A DNA stretch of 64,000 nucleotides from Stenotrophomonas maltophilia R551-3 (lineage in GTDB: Bacteria; Pseudomonadota; Gammaproteobacteria; Xanthomonadales; Xanthomonadaceae). The stretch lies in assembly GCF_000020665.1 (NCBI RefSeq), contig NC_011071.1:3400501-3464500 (forward strand), read 5' to 3'. The position numbers and the translations under genes were made by a program. The notes beneath the pieces are model-generated. The model did no database searches, had not been told where the DNA came from, and saw only the letters and a program-made list of their open reading frames with translations. The first letter of the stretch is position 1; each line of letters starts with the position of its first letter. Below are positions 7,872 through 17,179 of this stretch, in pieces.

Positions 7872-9476
7872 ATGTCCGAAGTCGCCAACGAAGCGTCGCG
7901 TCGCCGCACCTTCGCCATCATCTCCCACCCTGACGCAGGCAAGACCACGCTGACCGAAAAGCTGCTGCTGTTCGGCGGCGCGATCCAGATGGCCGGTTCG
8001 GTCAAGGGCCGCAAGGCCGCCCGCCACGCCACCTCCGACTGGATGGCGCTGGAAAAGGAACGCGGCATCTCCGTCACCTCCTCGGTGATGCAGTTCCCGT
8101 ACGAGGGCAAGATCGTCAACCTGCTCGACACCCCCGGCCACGCCGACTTCGGCGAGGACACCTACCGCGTGCTGACCGCGGTGGACTCGGCGCTGATGGT
8201 GATCGACGTGGCCAAGGGCGTGGAAGAGCGCACCATCAAGCTGATGGAAGTGTGCCGCCTGCGCGACACCCCGATCATGACCTTCATCAACAAGCTCGAC
8301 CGCGAGGGCAAGGACCCGATCGAGCTGCTGGATGAAGTGGAGACCGTACTGGGCATCCAGTGCGCACCGGTGACCTGGCCAATCGGCATGGGCCAGCGCC
8401 TGAAGGGCGTGGTCCACCTGCTGACCGGCGAGGTGCATCTGTACGAACCGGGCCGCAACTTCACCCGCCAGGACTCCACCATCTTCCCGTCCATCGATGC
8501 GCCCGGCCTGGCCGAGAAGATCGGTGCACAGATGCTGGCCGAGCTGCGCGACGAGCTGGATCTGGTGCAGGGCGCCAGCCATCCGTTCGACCTCGACGCT
8601 TACCGTGCCGGCAAGCAGACCCCGGTGTTTTTCGGCTCGGGCGTGAACAACTTCGGCGTGCAGCCGCTGCTGGACTTCTTCGTCGAGCATGCACCACCGC
8701 CGCAGGCGCGCACCACCACCGGCCGGGTGATCGCCCCGGAAGAGAACAAGCTGACCGGCTTCGTGTTCAAGATCCAGGCCAACATGGACCCGCAGCACCG
8801 TGACCGCGTGGCGTTCATGCGCATCTGCTCGGGCCGTTTCAGCGCCGGCATGAAGACCTTCCACGTGCGCACCGGCAAGGACATGAAGCTGGCCAACGCG
8901 CTGACCTTCATGGCCAGCGACCGCGAGATCGCCGCCGAGGCGTGGCCCGGCGATGTGATCGGCATCCACAACCACGGCACCATCTCGATCGGCGATACCT
9001 TCACCGAAGGCGAAGCGGTCACCTTCACCGGCATCCCCAACTTCGCCCCGGAACTGTTCCGTCGCGCCCGCCTGCGTGATCCGCTGAAGCTCAAGCAGCT
9101 GCAGAAGGGCCTGGCCCAGCTGTCCGAGGAAGGAGCGACCCAGTTCTTCCGGCCGCTGACCAGCAACGACCTCATCCTCGGCGCCGTCGGCGTGCTGCAG
9201 TTCGACGTGGCCGCCTACCGCCTGAAGGACGAATATGGCGTGGAAGCCACCTTCGAGCAGGTCAGCGTCAGCACCGCACGCTGGGTCCACTGCAGCAACG
9301 AGAAGAAGCTGGAAGAGTTCCGCGAGAAGAACGCGCTGAACCTGGCGCTGGATGCAGCCGGCCATCTGGTCTACCTGGCACCGACCCGGGTCAACCTGCA
9401 GCTGGCCCAGGAACGCTCGCCAGACGTGCGTTTCTCGGCCACTCGCGAAGCGGCGCATACCGTTTCGGTAGGCTGA
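7872..9476 (+). CDS. prfC: Peptide chain release factor 3
   Basis: A 534-residue translational GTPase that recycles release factors RF1 and RF2 from the ribosome after termination. The G motifs are clear: [13 protein letters not shown] (G1, about residues 17-29), [12 protein letters not shown] (G3) and NKLDRE (G4, NKxD). Length and the C-terminal region ([21 protein letters not shown]) fit RF3 rather than EF-G. The gene is followed, 5 bases after its TGA, by a strong inverted repeat that may help end transcription. Assignment is firm. Confidence 0.97.
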   Translation: MSEVANEASRRRTFAIISHPDAGKTTLTEKLLLFGGAIQMAGSVKGRKAARHATSDWMALEKERGISVTSSVMQFPYEGKIVNLLDTPGHADFGEDTYRVLTAVDSALMVIDVAKGVEERTIKLMEVCRLRDTPIMTFINKLDREGKDPIELLDEVETVLGIQCAPVTWPIGMGQRLKGVVHLLTGEVHLYEPGRNFTRQDSTIFPSIDAPGLAEKIGAQMLAELRDELDLVQGASHPFDLDAYRAGKQTPVFFGSGVNNFGVQPLLDFFVEHAPPPQARTTTGRVIAPEENKLTGFVFKIQANMDPQHRDRVAFMRICSGRFSAGMKTFHVRTGKDMKLANALTFMASDREIAAEAWPGDVIGIHNHGTISIGDTFTEGEAVTFTGIPNFAPELFRRARLRDPLKLKQLQKGLAQLSEEGATQFFRPLTSNDLILGAVGVLQFDVAAYRLKDEYGVEATFEQVSVSTARWVHCSNEKKLEEFREKNALNLALDAAGHLVYLAPTRVNLQLAQERSPDVRFSATREAAHTVSVG

Positions 9477-9481
9477 GCCGT

Positions 9482-9521
9482 GGGGTCGGATCCCTTTCCG
9501 CAAGGAAAGGGCTCTGACCCC
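9482..9521. repeat. GGGGTC...GACCCC hairpin repeat, copy 1
   Basis: GGGGTC pairs with GACCCC and CCCTTTCC with GGAAAGGG around a GCAA loop, with an internal loop GGAT opposite CTCT. A second copy at 26008-26046 keeps the outer stem and internal loop but changes the inner stem on both sides. No U-run follows on either strand. It lies just after prfC. Confidence 0.8.
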
Positions 9522-9642
9522 AGCAGTCGCGGGCGATTCATCCCCCGCAACACTGGGATTCACCCACCATACGGTGACGGGCGTGCACGCACCGGCCATC
9601 GCGGCGATGATAGGGGCACGCGGGTCCCCCTCCCCGTGACCG

Positions 9643-10293
9643 ATGCCCATGCCCATGTCCACGACGTCCATTGCTTCGATCCGTGAAGAAATCGCCAGCG
9701 CCTTGACCCACGGGTTGGGCGCGGTATTCGCCCTGGCCGCCAGTGCGGTGTTGATCACCCTGGCCGCGATCTACGGTGACGGCTGGCAGCTGGCCAGTGC
9801 GATCGTGTTCGGTATCGCCCTGTTGCTGCTGTATACCGCCTCCACGCTGTACCACGCCATCCAGCATCCGGTCGCCAAGGGCCGCCTGAAGGTCTTCGAC
9901 CATTGCGCGATCTACGTGTTGATCGCCGGCACCTATACGCCATTCACCCTGATCGGCCTGCGCGGCCCCTGGGGCTGGGGCCTGTTCACCGCGATCTGGG
10001 CGCTGGCGCTGGGCGGCGTGGTGTTCAAGCTGTTCTACACCGGCCGCTTCAAGGTGCTCTCAACCGTGATCTACATCGCCATGGGCTGGTTGGTAGTGGT
10101 GGCGATCAAGCCGATGTGGGCTTCGATCGACGGCGGCACCCTGGCCTGGCTGTTCGGCGGCGGCCTGTCGTACACGCTGGGCACGTATTTCTATCACCGT
10201 GAATCGATCCCCTATTCGCATGCGATCTGGCACCTGTTCGTGATCGGCGGCAGCGTCTGCCACTTCGTCGCAGTCACCATGCAGGTGCTGTAA
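9643..10293 (+). CDS. Hemolysin III family (PAQR-like) integral membrane protein
   Basis: A 216-residue protein with about seven hydrophobic segments (for example ALTHGLGAVFALAASAVLIT and VFGIALLLLYTASTLYH). The conserved polar residues of the family are present: a glutamate and HG near the N terminus, the SxxxH of STLYHA, FDH in the middle, and two late histidines (SHAIWHLF and HF). These are proposed to hold zinc, as in PAQR receptors. Despite the historical name, haemolysis is not established for most members; role unknown. The start could be 9643, 9649 or 9655 (three in-frame ATG codons, no clear ribosome site); homologues favour about MSTTSI, that is 9655. Confidence 0.88.
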   Translation: MPMPMSTTSIASIREEIASALTHGLGAVFALAASAVLITLAAIYGDGWQLASAIVFGIALLLLYTASTLYHAIQHPVAKGRLKVFDHCAIYVLIAGTYTPFTLIGLRGPWGWGLFTAIWALALGGVVFKLFYTGRFKVLSTVIYIAMGWLVVVAIKPMWASIDGGTLAWLFGGGLSYTLGTYFYHRESIPYSHAIWHLFVIGGSVCHFVAVTMQVL

Positions 10294-10372
10294 GCGCGCA
10301 CGCGCGGCTTGTGCACACCACGCACATGGACGCTTCGCGCCCCCTCCACGATCAGGGGGCAACCATGGCAGC

Positions 10373-12346
10373 GTGAATGCTGCCCCCTCCCCTGCCGCGC
10401 CACGCGCATCCCGCTGGCGTTTCCGTCGCCCAGGCCCGCGCGGCCAGCGCGGGTTGGCCGTGCTGGTCTTCCTGCTGGCCGCGATCCTGCTGCTGATCGC
10501 GCTGTGGGACTGGAACTGGTTCAAGGGCCCGGTCGAGCGCGCCGTGCAGGCGCGCACCGGCCGTGTGCTGCACATCGGCCACCTGGATGTCGACCTCGGC
10601 CGCACCAGCACGGTCCGCGCCGATGCGATCACCTTCGCCAATGCAAGCTGGTCGAAGCAGCCGGAGATGGCCACGGCCGACCGCATCGAGATCGATGTGC
10701 GGGTGTGGCCCCTGCTGCGCGGCAGTGTGCAACTGCCCGAGGTGCGCCTGACCCGGCCGGACGTGCTGCTGGAAACTGCGCCGCGCAAGGATGAACCAGG
10801 CAACTGGGATTTCCTCGGGGACCGCTCCGGCGGGACCAGCCCGCAGCTCAAGCGCCTGCGCATCGATGACGGGCGCCTGCAGTTCCTCGACGCTCTGGGC
10901 CGCACCGACATCCGTGTGGATGTGCGCAGCGGCCAGCCGAAGCAGGCCGACGCCGCACCACCGCTGCTGGTACAGGGCAAGGGTCGCTGGCGGGGCAACC
11001 CGTTCACCCTGCGTGGCGGTACCGAGTCGCCACTGCAGCTGACCGACAGCGATCATCCGTTCCGCATCCACCTCGATGGCCGCGCCGGCGCCACCCATGC
11101 GGTGGCCACCGGTACGCTGACCAATCCCTTCCAGCTGCGCATGTTCGACCTGCAGTTCGCGCTCAGCGGCCAGGATCTTGCCGATCTCTATCCGCTGCTG
11201 GGTATCGCCATCCCACCGTCGCCCCCCTATGCCCTGAACGGCCGTCTCAAGCGCGACCACAACGTCTGGCGCTATGAGCAGTTCACCGGCAAGGTCGGCG
11301 ACAGCGACCTCGGCGGCAACCTGCAGTTCGAGGTGGGCGGCGCACGGCCGCGGCTGACCGCCACACTGGAATCCAAGCGCCTGGACTTCGACGACCTGGC
11401 CGGCTTCGTCGGTGCGCCACCGAAGACCGGCGGCGGCGAAACCGCGAACGCGCAGCAGAAGGCCGAGGCCGCACGCGTTGCGGCCAGCGCGCGGGTGCTG
11501 CCGGATACCCCGTACAACCTGGGCAAGCTGCGCGCAATGGATGCCGACGTGCGCTGGAAGGCCCACCGCATCAATGCGCCGTCACTGCCGCTGGATGACA
11601 TGGATGCGCACCTGTTGCTGGATGATGGCGTGCTGCGGCTGGACCCGCTGAACTTCGGCGTGGCCGGCGGCGATATCCGCAGCACCATCCGCATGGACGC
11701 ACGCCAGCCGCAGATCGCCACCGCACTGAAGGCCAGCGTGCGCGGTGTACAGCTGGGCCAACTGTTCCCGGATGCCAAGCTGGCCGAGCAGGCCAAGGGC
11801 GGCATCGGCGGTAATGTGGACCTGAGCGGCCACGGCAACTCGATCGCCGCAATGCTCGGCAGCAGCAGTGGCCAGGTCGGCCTGGCGATGGGTCGCGGCC
11901 ATGTCGGCAACCTGGTGATGGAACTGGCCGGCCTGGACATCACCGAATCGTTGAAATTCCTGGTGACCGGCGACAAGCAGATCCCCCTGCGCTGCGCCTT
12001 CGCCGACTTCGGCGTGCGCGACGGCCTGATGACCAGCGAGGCGCTGGCGGTGGACACCACCGATACGATCCTCATCGGCGAAGGCACAGTCAGCCTGCGC
12101 GACGAGAGCCTGGACCTGCTCCTGAAGCCGCGCCCGAAGGACAAGAGCATCCTGGTACTCCGCTCGCCGCTGCACATCTCCGGCACGTTCAAGGACCCGT
12201 CATTCCGCCCGGACTTCAAGGCGTTGGGCATCCGGGGAGCCGTGGCCCTGGCACTGGGCAGCATCGCCCCACCGGCGGCGTTGCTGGCGACCATCGAACT
12301 GGGGCCGGGGAAGGATGCCGACTGCGGGGGGCAGTATGCGAAGTAG
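10373..12346 (+). CDS. AsmA-family protein (envelope lipid transport type)
   Basis: A 657-residue protein with a basic N terminus, one membrane helix (about residues 24-44, LAVLVFLLAAILLLIALWDW) and a long periplasmic part. The segment after the helix (PVERAVQARTGRVLHIG) and the later repeated beta-strand stretches (LDFDDLAGFVG, LLLDDGVLRLDPLNFGVAGG) are typical of AsmA/YhjG proteins, which form long beta-groove bridges thought to carry lipids between membranes or affect outer-membrane assembly. The GTG at 10373 is the start because an ATG 9 bases upstream runs into TGA. A ggggg tract lies 13 bases before it, a long spacing. Substrate is unknown. Confidence 0.85.
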   Translation: MNAAPSPAAPRASRWRFRRPGPRGQRGLAVLVFLLAAILLLIALWDWNWFKGPVERAVQARTGRVLHIGHLDVDLGRTSTVRADAITFANASWSKQPEMATADRIEIDVRVWPLLRGSVQLPEVRLTRPDVLLETAPRKDEPGNWDFLGDRSGGTSPQLKRLRIDDGRLQFLDALGRTDIRVDVRSGQPKQADAAPPLLVQGKGRWRGNPFTLRGGTESPLQLTDSDHPFRIHLDGRAGATHAVATGTLTNPFQLRMFDLQFALSGQDLADLYPLLGIAIPPSPPYALNGRLKRDHNVWRYEQFTGKVGDSDLGGNLQFEVGGARPRLTATLESKRLDFDDLAGFVGAPPKTGGGETANAQQKAEAARVAASARVLPDTPYNLGKLRAMDADVRWKAHRINAPSLPLDDMDAHLLLDDGVLRLDPLNFGVAGGDIRSTIRMDARQPQIATALKASVRGVQLGQLFPDAKLAEQAKGGIGGNVDLSGHGNSIAAMLGSSSGQVGLAMGRGHVGNLVMELAGLDITESLKFLVTGDKQIPLRCAFADFGVRDGLMTSEALAVDTTDTILIGEGTVSLRDESLDLLLKPRPKDKSILVLRSPLHISGTFKDPSFRPDFKALGIRGAVALALGSIAPPAALLATIELGPGKDADCGGQYAK

Positions 12347-12373
12347 AAGCGTTGTTCGCGGCGCCTCGTTTTT

Positions 12374-12509
12374 CCGCGCGTAGAGCCGGAGCAAGGCGAC
12401 AGGCAGGACACGCCGTAAATACGTCCCTGTAGGCTCGGTCGGCGCATCCATGCGCCTCACGGTCCTGCCTGCCGCCTTGCTCCGGCTCCGGACAGTTTCC
12501 AGCGCGCGG
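12374..12509 (+). repeat. Composite stem-core element, copy A (downstream of the AsmA gene)
   Basis: A 27-base arm (12383-12409) pairs with 12462-12488 with one mismatch; CCGCGCG/CGCGCGG extend it outside. Inside lie ACGCCGTAAATACGTCCCTG and a small hairpin GGCGCA-TCCA-TGCGCC (12441-12456). After the stem come ACAGTTTCC and a purine-rich tract (about 12520-12556). The same order is found in copies B to E. The gene-free stretch 12347-12826 holds this copy, a GTAG repeat, copy B and a terminator. Confidence 0.85.
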
Positions 12510-12557
12510 AACGAGAGCGGAAATTCAAAGTCAAAAGAAAAAGCAAAGTCAAAAGCT

Positions 12558-12582
12558 GTTGCCAACCAAGGTTGGCAGCTAC
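12558..12582. repeat. GTAG-type palindromic repeat, single unit
   Basis: TTGCCAACCAAGGTTGGCAG palindrome ending in CTAC, the form of a single SMAG-like unit of a different sequence subfamily. Confidence 0.55.
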
Positions 12583-12633
12583 CAAAGGCGAGCCACCGCG
12601 CATGTATGCACCGCGCTCGCAGGAACGTGTCCA

Positions 12634-12740
12634 GGGGCGGAGGGCATGGCCGTGCAGGACCGTTGGCGCCATGGATGGCGCCATCGAGCCCCCAGGGAGG
12701 GGTTTACGGCGTGTCCTGCACGGCCATGCCCTCCGCCTCC
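12634..12740 (-). repeat. Composite stem-core element, copy B (downstream of the CBS gene)
   Basis: Arms 12636-12660 and 12713-12737 are perfectly complementary over 25 bases. Read on the minus strand the core is ACACGCCGTAAACCCC, then GGCTCGATGGCGCCATCCATG as a hairpin with a TCCA loop. Arm sequence differs entirely from copy A. It lies beyond the terminator of the CBS gene. Confidence 0.85.
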
Positions 12741-12785
12741 CCGACGTATCAGGAAGGCGCTGCTTTGGCTTTGGCTTTGAGCTTC

Positions 12786-12816
12786 GAAAAGCGGGCCGGC
12801 GGGCCGCAGGCCCGCC
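12786..12816 (-). terminator. Terminator of the GT2-CBS operon
   Basis: GGCGGGCC-GCA-GGCCCGCC hairpin (12798-12816) 11 bases after the CBS stop, followed on the minus strand by GGCCCGCTTTTCG. The short T-run makes it a moderate call. Confidence 0.6.
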
Positions 12817-12826
12817 AGCGAACACC

Positions 12827-13258
12827 TCACCCCGCCACAATGTACTGCTGCAGTTGATCCAGCTCCCTGCGCTGCGCATCGATCACCGACTTCACCAGGT
12901 CGCCGATGGAGATCACTCCCAGCACCTGTGCGCCCTCCACCACCGGCAGGTGGCGGATGCGGTAGTCGGTCACCAGCTGCAGGCAGTGTTCCACCTGCTC
13001 GCCCGGCGACACCGTCACCACCTGCGCCGTCATGATCTCCGCCACCGCCGTATCGCGCGACGAACGATCGCGCAGCACGATCTTGCGCGCGTAATCGCGC
13101 TCGGACAGGATGCCGACCAGCCGCGGCCCGTCCATCACCAGCACCGCACCAATGCCCTTTTCCGCCATCAACCGGATCGCGTCGATCACCGCCGCATCCG
13201 GCGCGACCGCATGTACTTCAGGAGACTTGCCGTCCAACAGTTGCCGTACCGTGGTCAT
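12827..13258 (-). CDS. Paired CBS-domain protein
   Basis: A 143-residue cytoplasmic protein made of little more than two CBS motifs (about residues 8-65 and 70-130). Typical features are IDAIRLMAEKGIGAVLVMDG, LVGILSERDYARK and RIRHLPVVEGAQVLGVISIGDLVKSVI. CBS pairs bind adenosyl nucleotides and usually regulate a partner; the partner is unknown. The ATG at 13258 is preceded by GGAGG at 8 bases, so it is preferred over one 5 codons upstream. The start lies 41 bases inside the preceding glycosyltransferase gene, which points to coupled translation. Confidence 0.9.
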   Translation of the reverse strand: MTTVRQLLDGKSPEVHAVAPDAAVIDAIRLMAEKGIGAVLVMDGPRLVGILSERDYARKIVLRDRSSRDTAVAEIMTAQVVTVSPGEQVEHCLQLVTDYRIRHLPVVEGAQVLGVISIGDLVKSVIDAQRRELDQLQQYIVAG

Positions 13259-14237
13259 CCGCCTGCCCTCCAAGGGTGGGTTGCAGGGCCGAGTCTGCCA
13301 CGGCGGATGCTAGCCACGCGTCAACCAGGTACAACGGCCGCTGCTTGGACTCCTCGTACAGCCGGCCCAGGTACTCACCGATCAAGCCAAGTGCGATCAG
13401 CTGCACGCCGCCCAGGAACAGGATCACCGCCATCATCGTCGGCCAGCCGGCAACCCGGTCGCCGTACAGGGCCGCCTTGGCGATCACCCAGACACCGAAC
13501 ACGAAGGCCACCGCCGCCGTCGCCAGGCCCATGTAGGTCGCCGCGCGCAGCGGGACGGTCGAGAACCCGGTGATGCCCTCCAGGGCGAAATTCCACAGCC
13601 GCCACAGACTGAACTTGCTGGATCCGGCCACGCGCGCATGGCGGTGATAGGGCACCGCGATCCGCTTGAATCCGACCCAGCTGAAAAGGCCCTTCATGAA
13701 GCGGTGGCGCTCACGCATTTCGCGCAGTGCACTCAACGCGCGCGCCGAGAGCAGGCGGAAATCGCCGGTATCGGCGGGGATCGGTGTGCGCGACAGGCGC
13801 CCGATCACCCGGTAGAACATCGCGGCAGTAGCGCGCTTGACCCATGCCTCGCCATCGCGGGCCATGCGCGTGCCGTAGACGTTGTCATGGCCTTCGCGCC
13901 AACGCGCGACAAACTCCGGCACCAGTTCCGGCGGGTCCTGGCCATCGGCGTCAAGGATCATCGCCGCGCCGTCGCGCACCAGATCCAGGCCGGCGGTCAG
14001 CGCTGCTTCCTTGCCGAAGTTACGCGACAGCTTCAGGGCGGAGACCCGTACATCGGACTGGGCCAGGCCGGCAATCACCTCCCAAGTGCCGTCATGGCTG
14101 CCATCGTCCACATAGAGGATGTGGCCCTCGATGTCGGGCATGCCGTCGAGCACGGCGCACAACCGCGGATGCAGCAGCGGCAGTGCCAGGGCCTCGTTGT
14201 AGGCAGCGATGACGAAAGTAAGCCGTTCGCGGGTCAT
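13218..14237 (-). CDS. GT2-family glycosyltransferase (DPM1/GtrB/ArnC-like)
   Basis: A 339-residue glycosyltransferase with an N-terminal GT-A domain: FVIAAYNEA at the start, the DDGSHDGT motif, and LDADGQDPPELVPEF carrying the metal-binding aspartates. Two C-terminal membrane helices follow (MGLATAAVAFVFGVWVIAKA and MMAVILFLGGVQLIALGLIG), then GEYLGRLYEE. This layout is that of polyprenyl-phosphate glycosyltransferases, which attach a sugar to undecaprenyl phosphate on the cytoplasmic face, for example for O-antigen or lipid A decoration. The sugar is unknown. The ATG at 14237 starts the conserved domain. Its end overlaps the CBS gene by 41 bases; no flippase gene (GtrA-like) is next to it. 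Confidence 0.88.
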   Translation of the reverse strand: MTRERLTFVIAAYNEALALPLLHPRLCAVLDGMPDIEGHILYVDDGSHDGTWEVIAGLAQSDVRVSALKLSRNFGKEAALTAGLDLVRDGAAMILDADGQDPPELVPEFVARWREGHDNVYGTRMARDGEAWVKRATAAMFYRVIGRLSRTPIPADTGDFRLLSARALSALREMRERHRFMKGLFSWVGFKRIAVPYHRHARVAGSSKFSLWRLWNFALEGITGFSTVPLRAATYMGLATAAVAFVFGVWVIAKAALYGDRVAGWPTMMAVILFLGGVQLIALGLIGEYLGRLYEESKQRPLYLVDAWLASAVADSALQPTLGGQADDHGTATVGRQVS

Positions 14238-14293
14238 GCCCGGATTGTACGTCGCCGGCAGGCGCACGGCCTGCCGACCGGGCCGCCTGGGCC

Positions 14294-15043
14294 TCACTCC
14301 TCCGACAGGTACGCCGCCCCACCCAGCTGCCGCGCCTGGCGCTGGATCCACGCCGCGCGCCGCTGCACATACGGCCCCGGCGCCGCTGCGTTGTAGCGCC
14401 GCGGTGCCGGCAGCACCGCCGCCAACCGCGCACTCTCGGCCGGGCTCAGCCGCGCCGCATCCTTGCCCCAGAATTTCTTCGCCGCCGCCTGCGCGCCGTA
14501 CACACCATCACCGAACTCGGCGATGTTGGCGTACATCTCCAGGATCCGCTCCTTCGGCCACAGCGCCTCGATCAGCACCGTGTACCAGACCTCCAGGCCC
14601 TTGCGGATCCAGCTGCGGCCCTGCCAGAGGAACAGGTTCTTGGCCACCTGCTGGCTGATCGTGCTGGCCCCCCGCAGGCGTCCGCCCTTGGCATTGTGGT
14701 CGCGGGCCTTCTCGATGGCCTGCAGATCGAAGCCACTGTGCTCGGGGAAGCGCTGGTCCTCGGCCGCCACCAGCGAAATCGGCAGGCTCGGCGCCATCTG
14801 CTCCATATCCCGCCATTGGTAGTGCAGGCGATAGGACCAGTCACCCTCGCCCAGCGCCTCGCCATAGCGCCACAGCATGACCGTGGACAGCGGCGGGTCG
14901 ATGAAGCGCAACACCAGCACCTGCAGGCAGCTGAAGGCGGCCAGCAGCACGGGCAGCCACAGCAGGCGCTTCCAGTGCCAGCGACGACGGCGTGGCGGAG
15001 CCTCAACCGCCTCTACCTTGTGCTGCTCTCCCGCTGCCCCCAT
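14294..15043 (-). CDS. mtgA: Monofunctional peptidoglycan glycosyltransferase
   Basis: A 249-residue enzyme that polymerises lipid II into glycan strands without a transpeptidase domain. There is one N-terminal membrane helix (about residues 26-46) followed by the GT51 domain: the catalytic glutamate E95 in [14 protein letters not shown], then the second motif [17 protein letters not shown], and later [15 protein letters not shown]. Length fits the family. The ATG at 15043 follows no strong ribosome site but lies just before the membrane helix; the frame stays open upstream but would run into hslO's promoter region. It is divergent from hslO, with 77 bases between starts. Confidence 0.95.
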   Translation of the reverse strand: MGAAGEQHKVEAVEAPPRRRRWHWKRLLWLPVLLAAFSCLQVLVLRFIDPPLSTVMLWRYGEALGEGDWSYRLHYQWRDMEQMAPSLPISLVAAEDQRFPEHSGFDLQAIEKARDHNAKGGRLRGASTISQQVAKNLFLWQGRSWIRKGLEVWYTVLIEALWPKERILEMYANIAEFGDGVYGAQAAAKKFWGKDAARLSPAESARLAAVLPAPRRYNAAAPGPYVQRRAAWIQRQARQLGGAAYLSEE

Positions 15044-15120
15044 TACTGGTGCATCCTTCTTCTGTCTGGTTGTCGGCACATTATCCGGCAACCGCCCCTG
15101 TTTACGCGCGATGTGAGCCG

Positions 15121-16014
15121 ATGACCGCCAACCCCGATTCCCTGATCCGCTTCCTGCTCCCCGACGCTGGTGTCCGCGGCGTCCATGTGCGCCTGCAGGC
15201 GACCTGGCAGGAGATCCTGTCCCACGCCCAGTACCCGGATACTGCCGCTGAGCTGCTCGGTGAAGCCTGCGTGGCCTCGGCACTGTTCACCGGCCACACC
15301 AAGATCGATGGCCGCCTGTCGATCCAGCTGCGCAGCAGCACTGCACTGCGCACCCTGTTCGCCGAATGCACCGCGGCCGGCACCCTGCGCGGCATTGCCC
15401 AGCTCAGTGAAGGCGCCGATGCACCGCGCGACCTGTCCAATCTCGGCGACGATGCCCTGCTCGCCATCACCATCGAGAACCCGGGGCTGGACCCGCGCGA
15501 GCCGCAGCGCTACCAGAGCCTGGTCGGGCTGACCGCGCCGGAACTGGACGAGGCCTTCGAGGACTACTTCCGCCAATCCGAGCAGCTGCCAACCCGCCTG
15601 CTGCTGGTCGCCGACCGCGACGGCGCCGCCGGCCTGCTGCTGCAGAAGCTGCCCGGCGACGAGGGCGACGAGGATGGCTGGGCACGCGCCAGCGCGCTGT
15701 TCGAGACCCTGGGCAAGGCCGAACTGCTGGCCACCCCGGCCGAGCAGCTGCTGCACCGGCTGTTCCACGAGGAGCAGCCGGCGCTGCTGGGCGAAAAGCC
15801 GCTGTCCTTCGCCTGTTCCTGCTCCCGTGATCGGGTGGCCTCGATGCTGCAGTCGCTGGGCGAGGACGAGGCCCGTGCTGCCGCCGAAGCCAGTGGCGCG
15901 GTCGAGGTCCGTTGCGAATTCTGCGGGCGGGAGTATCACTTTCCGTTGACGGAGTTCGGCATATTGTTCCACGGTGCCGAGGGGACTGTGCCGGCGCCTG
16001 AACGGCTTCAGTAA
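15121..16014 (+). CDS. hslO: Redox-regulated chaperone Hsp33
   Basis: A 297-residue cytoplasmic chaperone switched on by oxidation. The C-terminal redox switch has its four zinc cysteines: C232 and C234 (CSC) and C265 and C268 (CEFC), as in all Hsp33 proteins. The N-terminal part fits the family ([24 protein letters not shown] and the later [10 protein letters not shown]). The start at 15121 places a normal N terminus ([17 protein letters not shown]); the frame is open further upstream but that part is not protein-like. It is transcribed away from mtgA. Confidence 0.95.
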   Translation: MTANPDSLIRFLLPDAGVRGVHVRLQATWQEILSHAQYPDTAAELLGEACVASALFTGHTKIDGRLSIQLRSSTALRTLFAECTAAGTLRGIAQLSEGADAPRDLSNLGDDALLAITIENPGLDPREPQRYQSLVGLTAPELDEAFEDYFRQSEQLPTRLLLVADRDGAAGLLLQKLPGDEGDEDGWARASALFETLGKAELLATPAEQLLHRLFHEEQPALLGEKPLSFACSCSRDRVASMLQSLGEDEARAAAEASGAVEVRCEFCGREYHFPLTEFGILFHGAEGTVPAPERLQ

Positions 16015-16046
16015 ACGGCATGTCTTGCATCTGGGGGGATCAAGGC

Positions 16047-16098
16047 TTGTTAAGAATTCATAAACACCCTAGGATCAAGTTCCCGTATCCGCGGGAAC
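16047..16098 (+). promoter_or_regulatory. Promoter and hairpin leader of the exported unknown protein
   Basis: TTGTTA (16047-16052), 17-base spacer, TAGGAT (16070-16075). The AT-rich spacer stands out against the surrounding GC-rich DNA. The predicted leader starts near 16082, and GTTCCCG-TATC-CGCGGGAAC at 16079-16098 forms a hairpin at its 5' end. Confidence 0.65.
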
Positions 16099-16130
16099 TT
16101 CCGTTGTCCGTCCCTGTCTGAACTGGTCCG

Positions 16131-16976
16131 ATGCGTACCTTCCTGCGTCTACCGCTGGCCCTGCTGATCGCCCTTGGCGCGATCACGGGCGTGCACGCGC
16201 AGAGCAAGGACACCCGCACCGTGCTGCCGGTGTGGAACAAGGGCAGCGGCAAGGTCGAGGCCCTGCTGTATCTGGAACCGACCGGCGAACAGGCGGCCGG
16301 CGCGCGCTGGCACTTCGGCCGCAACTCGCTGGATGCAGCCTTCGGGCTGTCGTCCGGCGACTCGCTGGGCCTGCTCTGCAACAGCAGCGGAACCAGCATG
16401 AGCGGACTGGCCAGCCATTGCATGCTGGCCAGCCTCGGCGATGACGATGACCTCAACAGCCGCCGCTTCACCGGCACCGCTGCGCTGAACCGTGGCAACA
16501 GCCGCCTGGGCATCACCGCCGGTACCGGCCGTGAAACCCTGCCGGCCTGGTTGTCCGGGCCGAACAAGACACCTTCGTTGCGTGCCGAGCAGAACGACCT
16601 GACCGTATTCGCGCAGAAGAACATCGGCCGCGAAGGTTTCGTCTCCATCGCCGGCACCTACGCCAAGGCGCGGCTGGTGCCACTGGCCGATGCCTCACCG
16701 GCCATCGTCGATCGCTGGGACAGCAAAAGCCTGAGCATCGGTGCCGGCTATGGCAACTTCACCGGCAGCATCATCGGCCGCGTCATTGACGTACCCGGCA
16801 AGCCAGGCAAGTGGGAAGGCCTGGGTATCGGCTTGACCTGGCGCACCCCGTGGTCCGGCCAGCTCACCGTCGGCGCCGAGAATGTGATCAGCCGCGGCAA
16901 GAACCCGTTCTCGCCCCGCAACGAGAGCAACGACGACGGCACCGTGCCGTACGTGCGCTACGAGCAGGACCTGTAA
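16131..16976 (+). CDS. Exported protein of unknown function, candidate outer-membrane beta-barrel
   Basis: I do not recognise a named family. The 281-residue product starts with a signal peptide (LPLALLIALGAITGVHAQ, cut expected after HAQ). The mature part alternates short amphipathic strands with glycine-rich turns, for example GARWHFGRNSLDAAFGLSSG, LGITAGTGRE, SLSIGAGYGNFTGSIIGRV and LGIGLTWRTPWSGQLTVGAE, which is the texture of a small beta-barrel. Two cysteines (in LLCNSS and HCMLA) could form a disulfide. It ends YVRYEQDL, not the classical terminal phenylalanine, so membrane insertion is uncertain. It has its own promoter and a leader hairpin and faces the TonB receptor gene. Confidence 0.7.
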   Translation: MRTFLRLPLALLIALGAITGVHAQSKDTRTVLPVWNKGSGKVEALLYLEPTGEQAAGARWHFGRNSLDAAFGLSSGDSLGLLCNSSGTSMSGLASHCMLASLGDDDDLNSRRFTGTAALNRGNSRLGITAGTGRETLPAWLSGPNKTPSLRAEQNDLTVFAQKNIGREGFVSIAGTYAKARLVPLADASPAIVDRWDSKSLSIGAGYGNFTGSIIGRVIDVPGKPGKWEGLGIGLTWRTPWSGQLTVGAENVISRGKNPFSPRNESNDDGTVPYVRYEQDL

Positions 16977-17121
16977 GCCCCCTGCCTGATCGCAGCGTCA
17001 ACGCTGCGATGCTCTTCTCTTCTACCTCCCTGGTGACACAACGTCACCTGCCTGCGGCTGCGTGCATGGCGACGTGCACTGGGCCGTTCCGCCCGGTGCC
17101 GGCCGGCGAACCCACCCCATG

Positions 17122-17152
17122 AAAAAGGCCACGCCCCTTTCGGGGCGTGGCC
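17122..17152 (-). terminator. Intrinsic terminator of the TonB-dependent receptor gene
   Basis: GGCCACGCCCC/GGGGCGTGGCC hairpin with a short loop, followed on the minus strand by TTTTTC. It lies 28 bases after the receptor stop. Confidence 0.85.
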
Positions 17153-17179
17153 ATGTCACACGTACGGATTACGCTGCAA

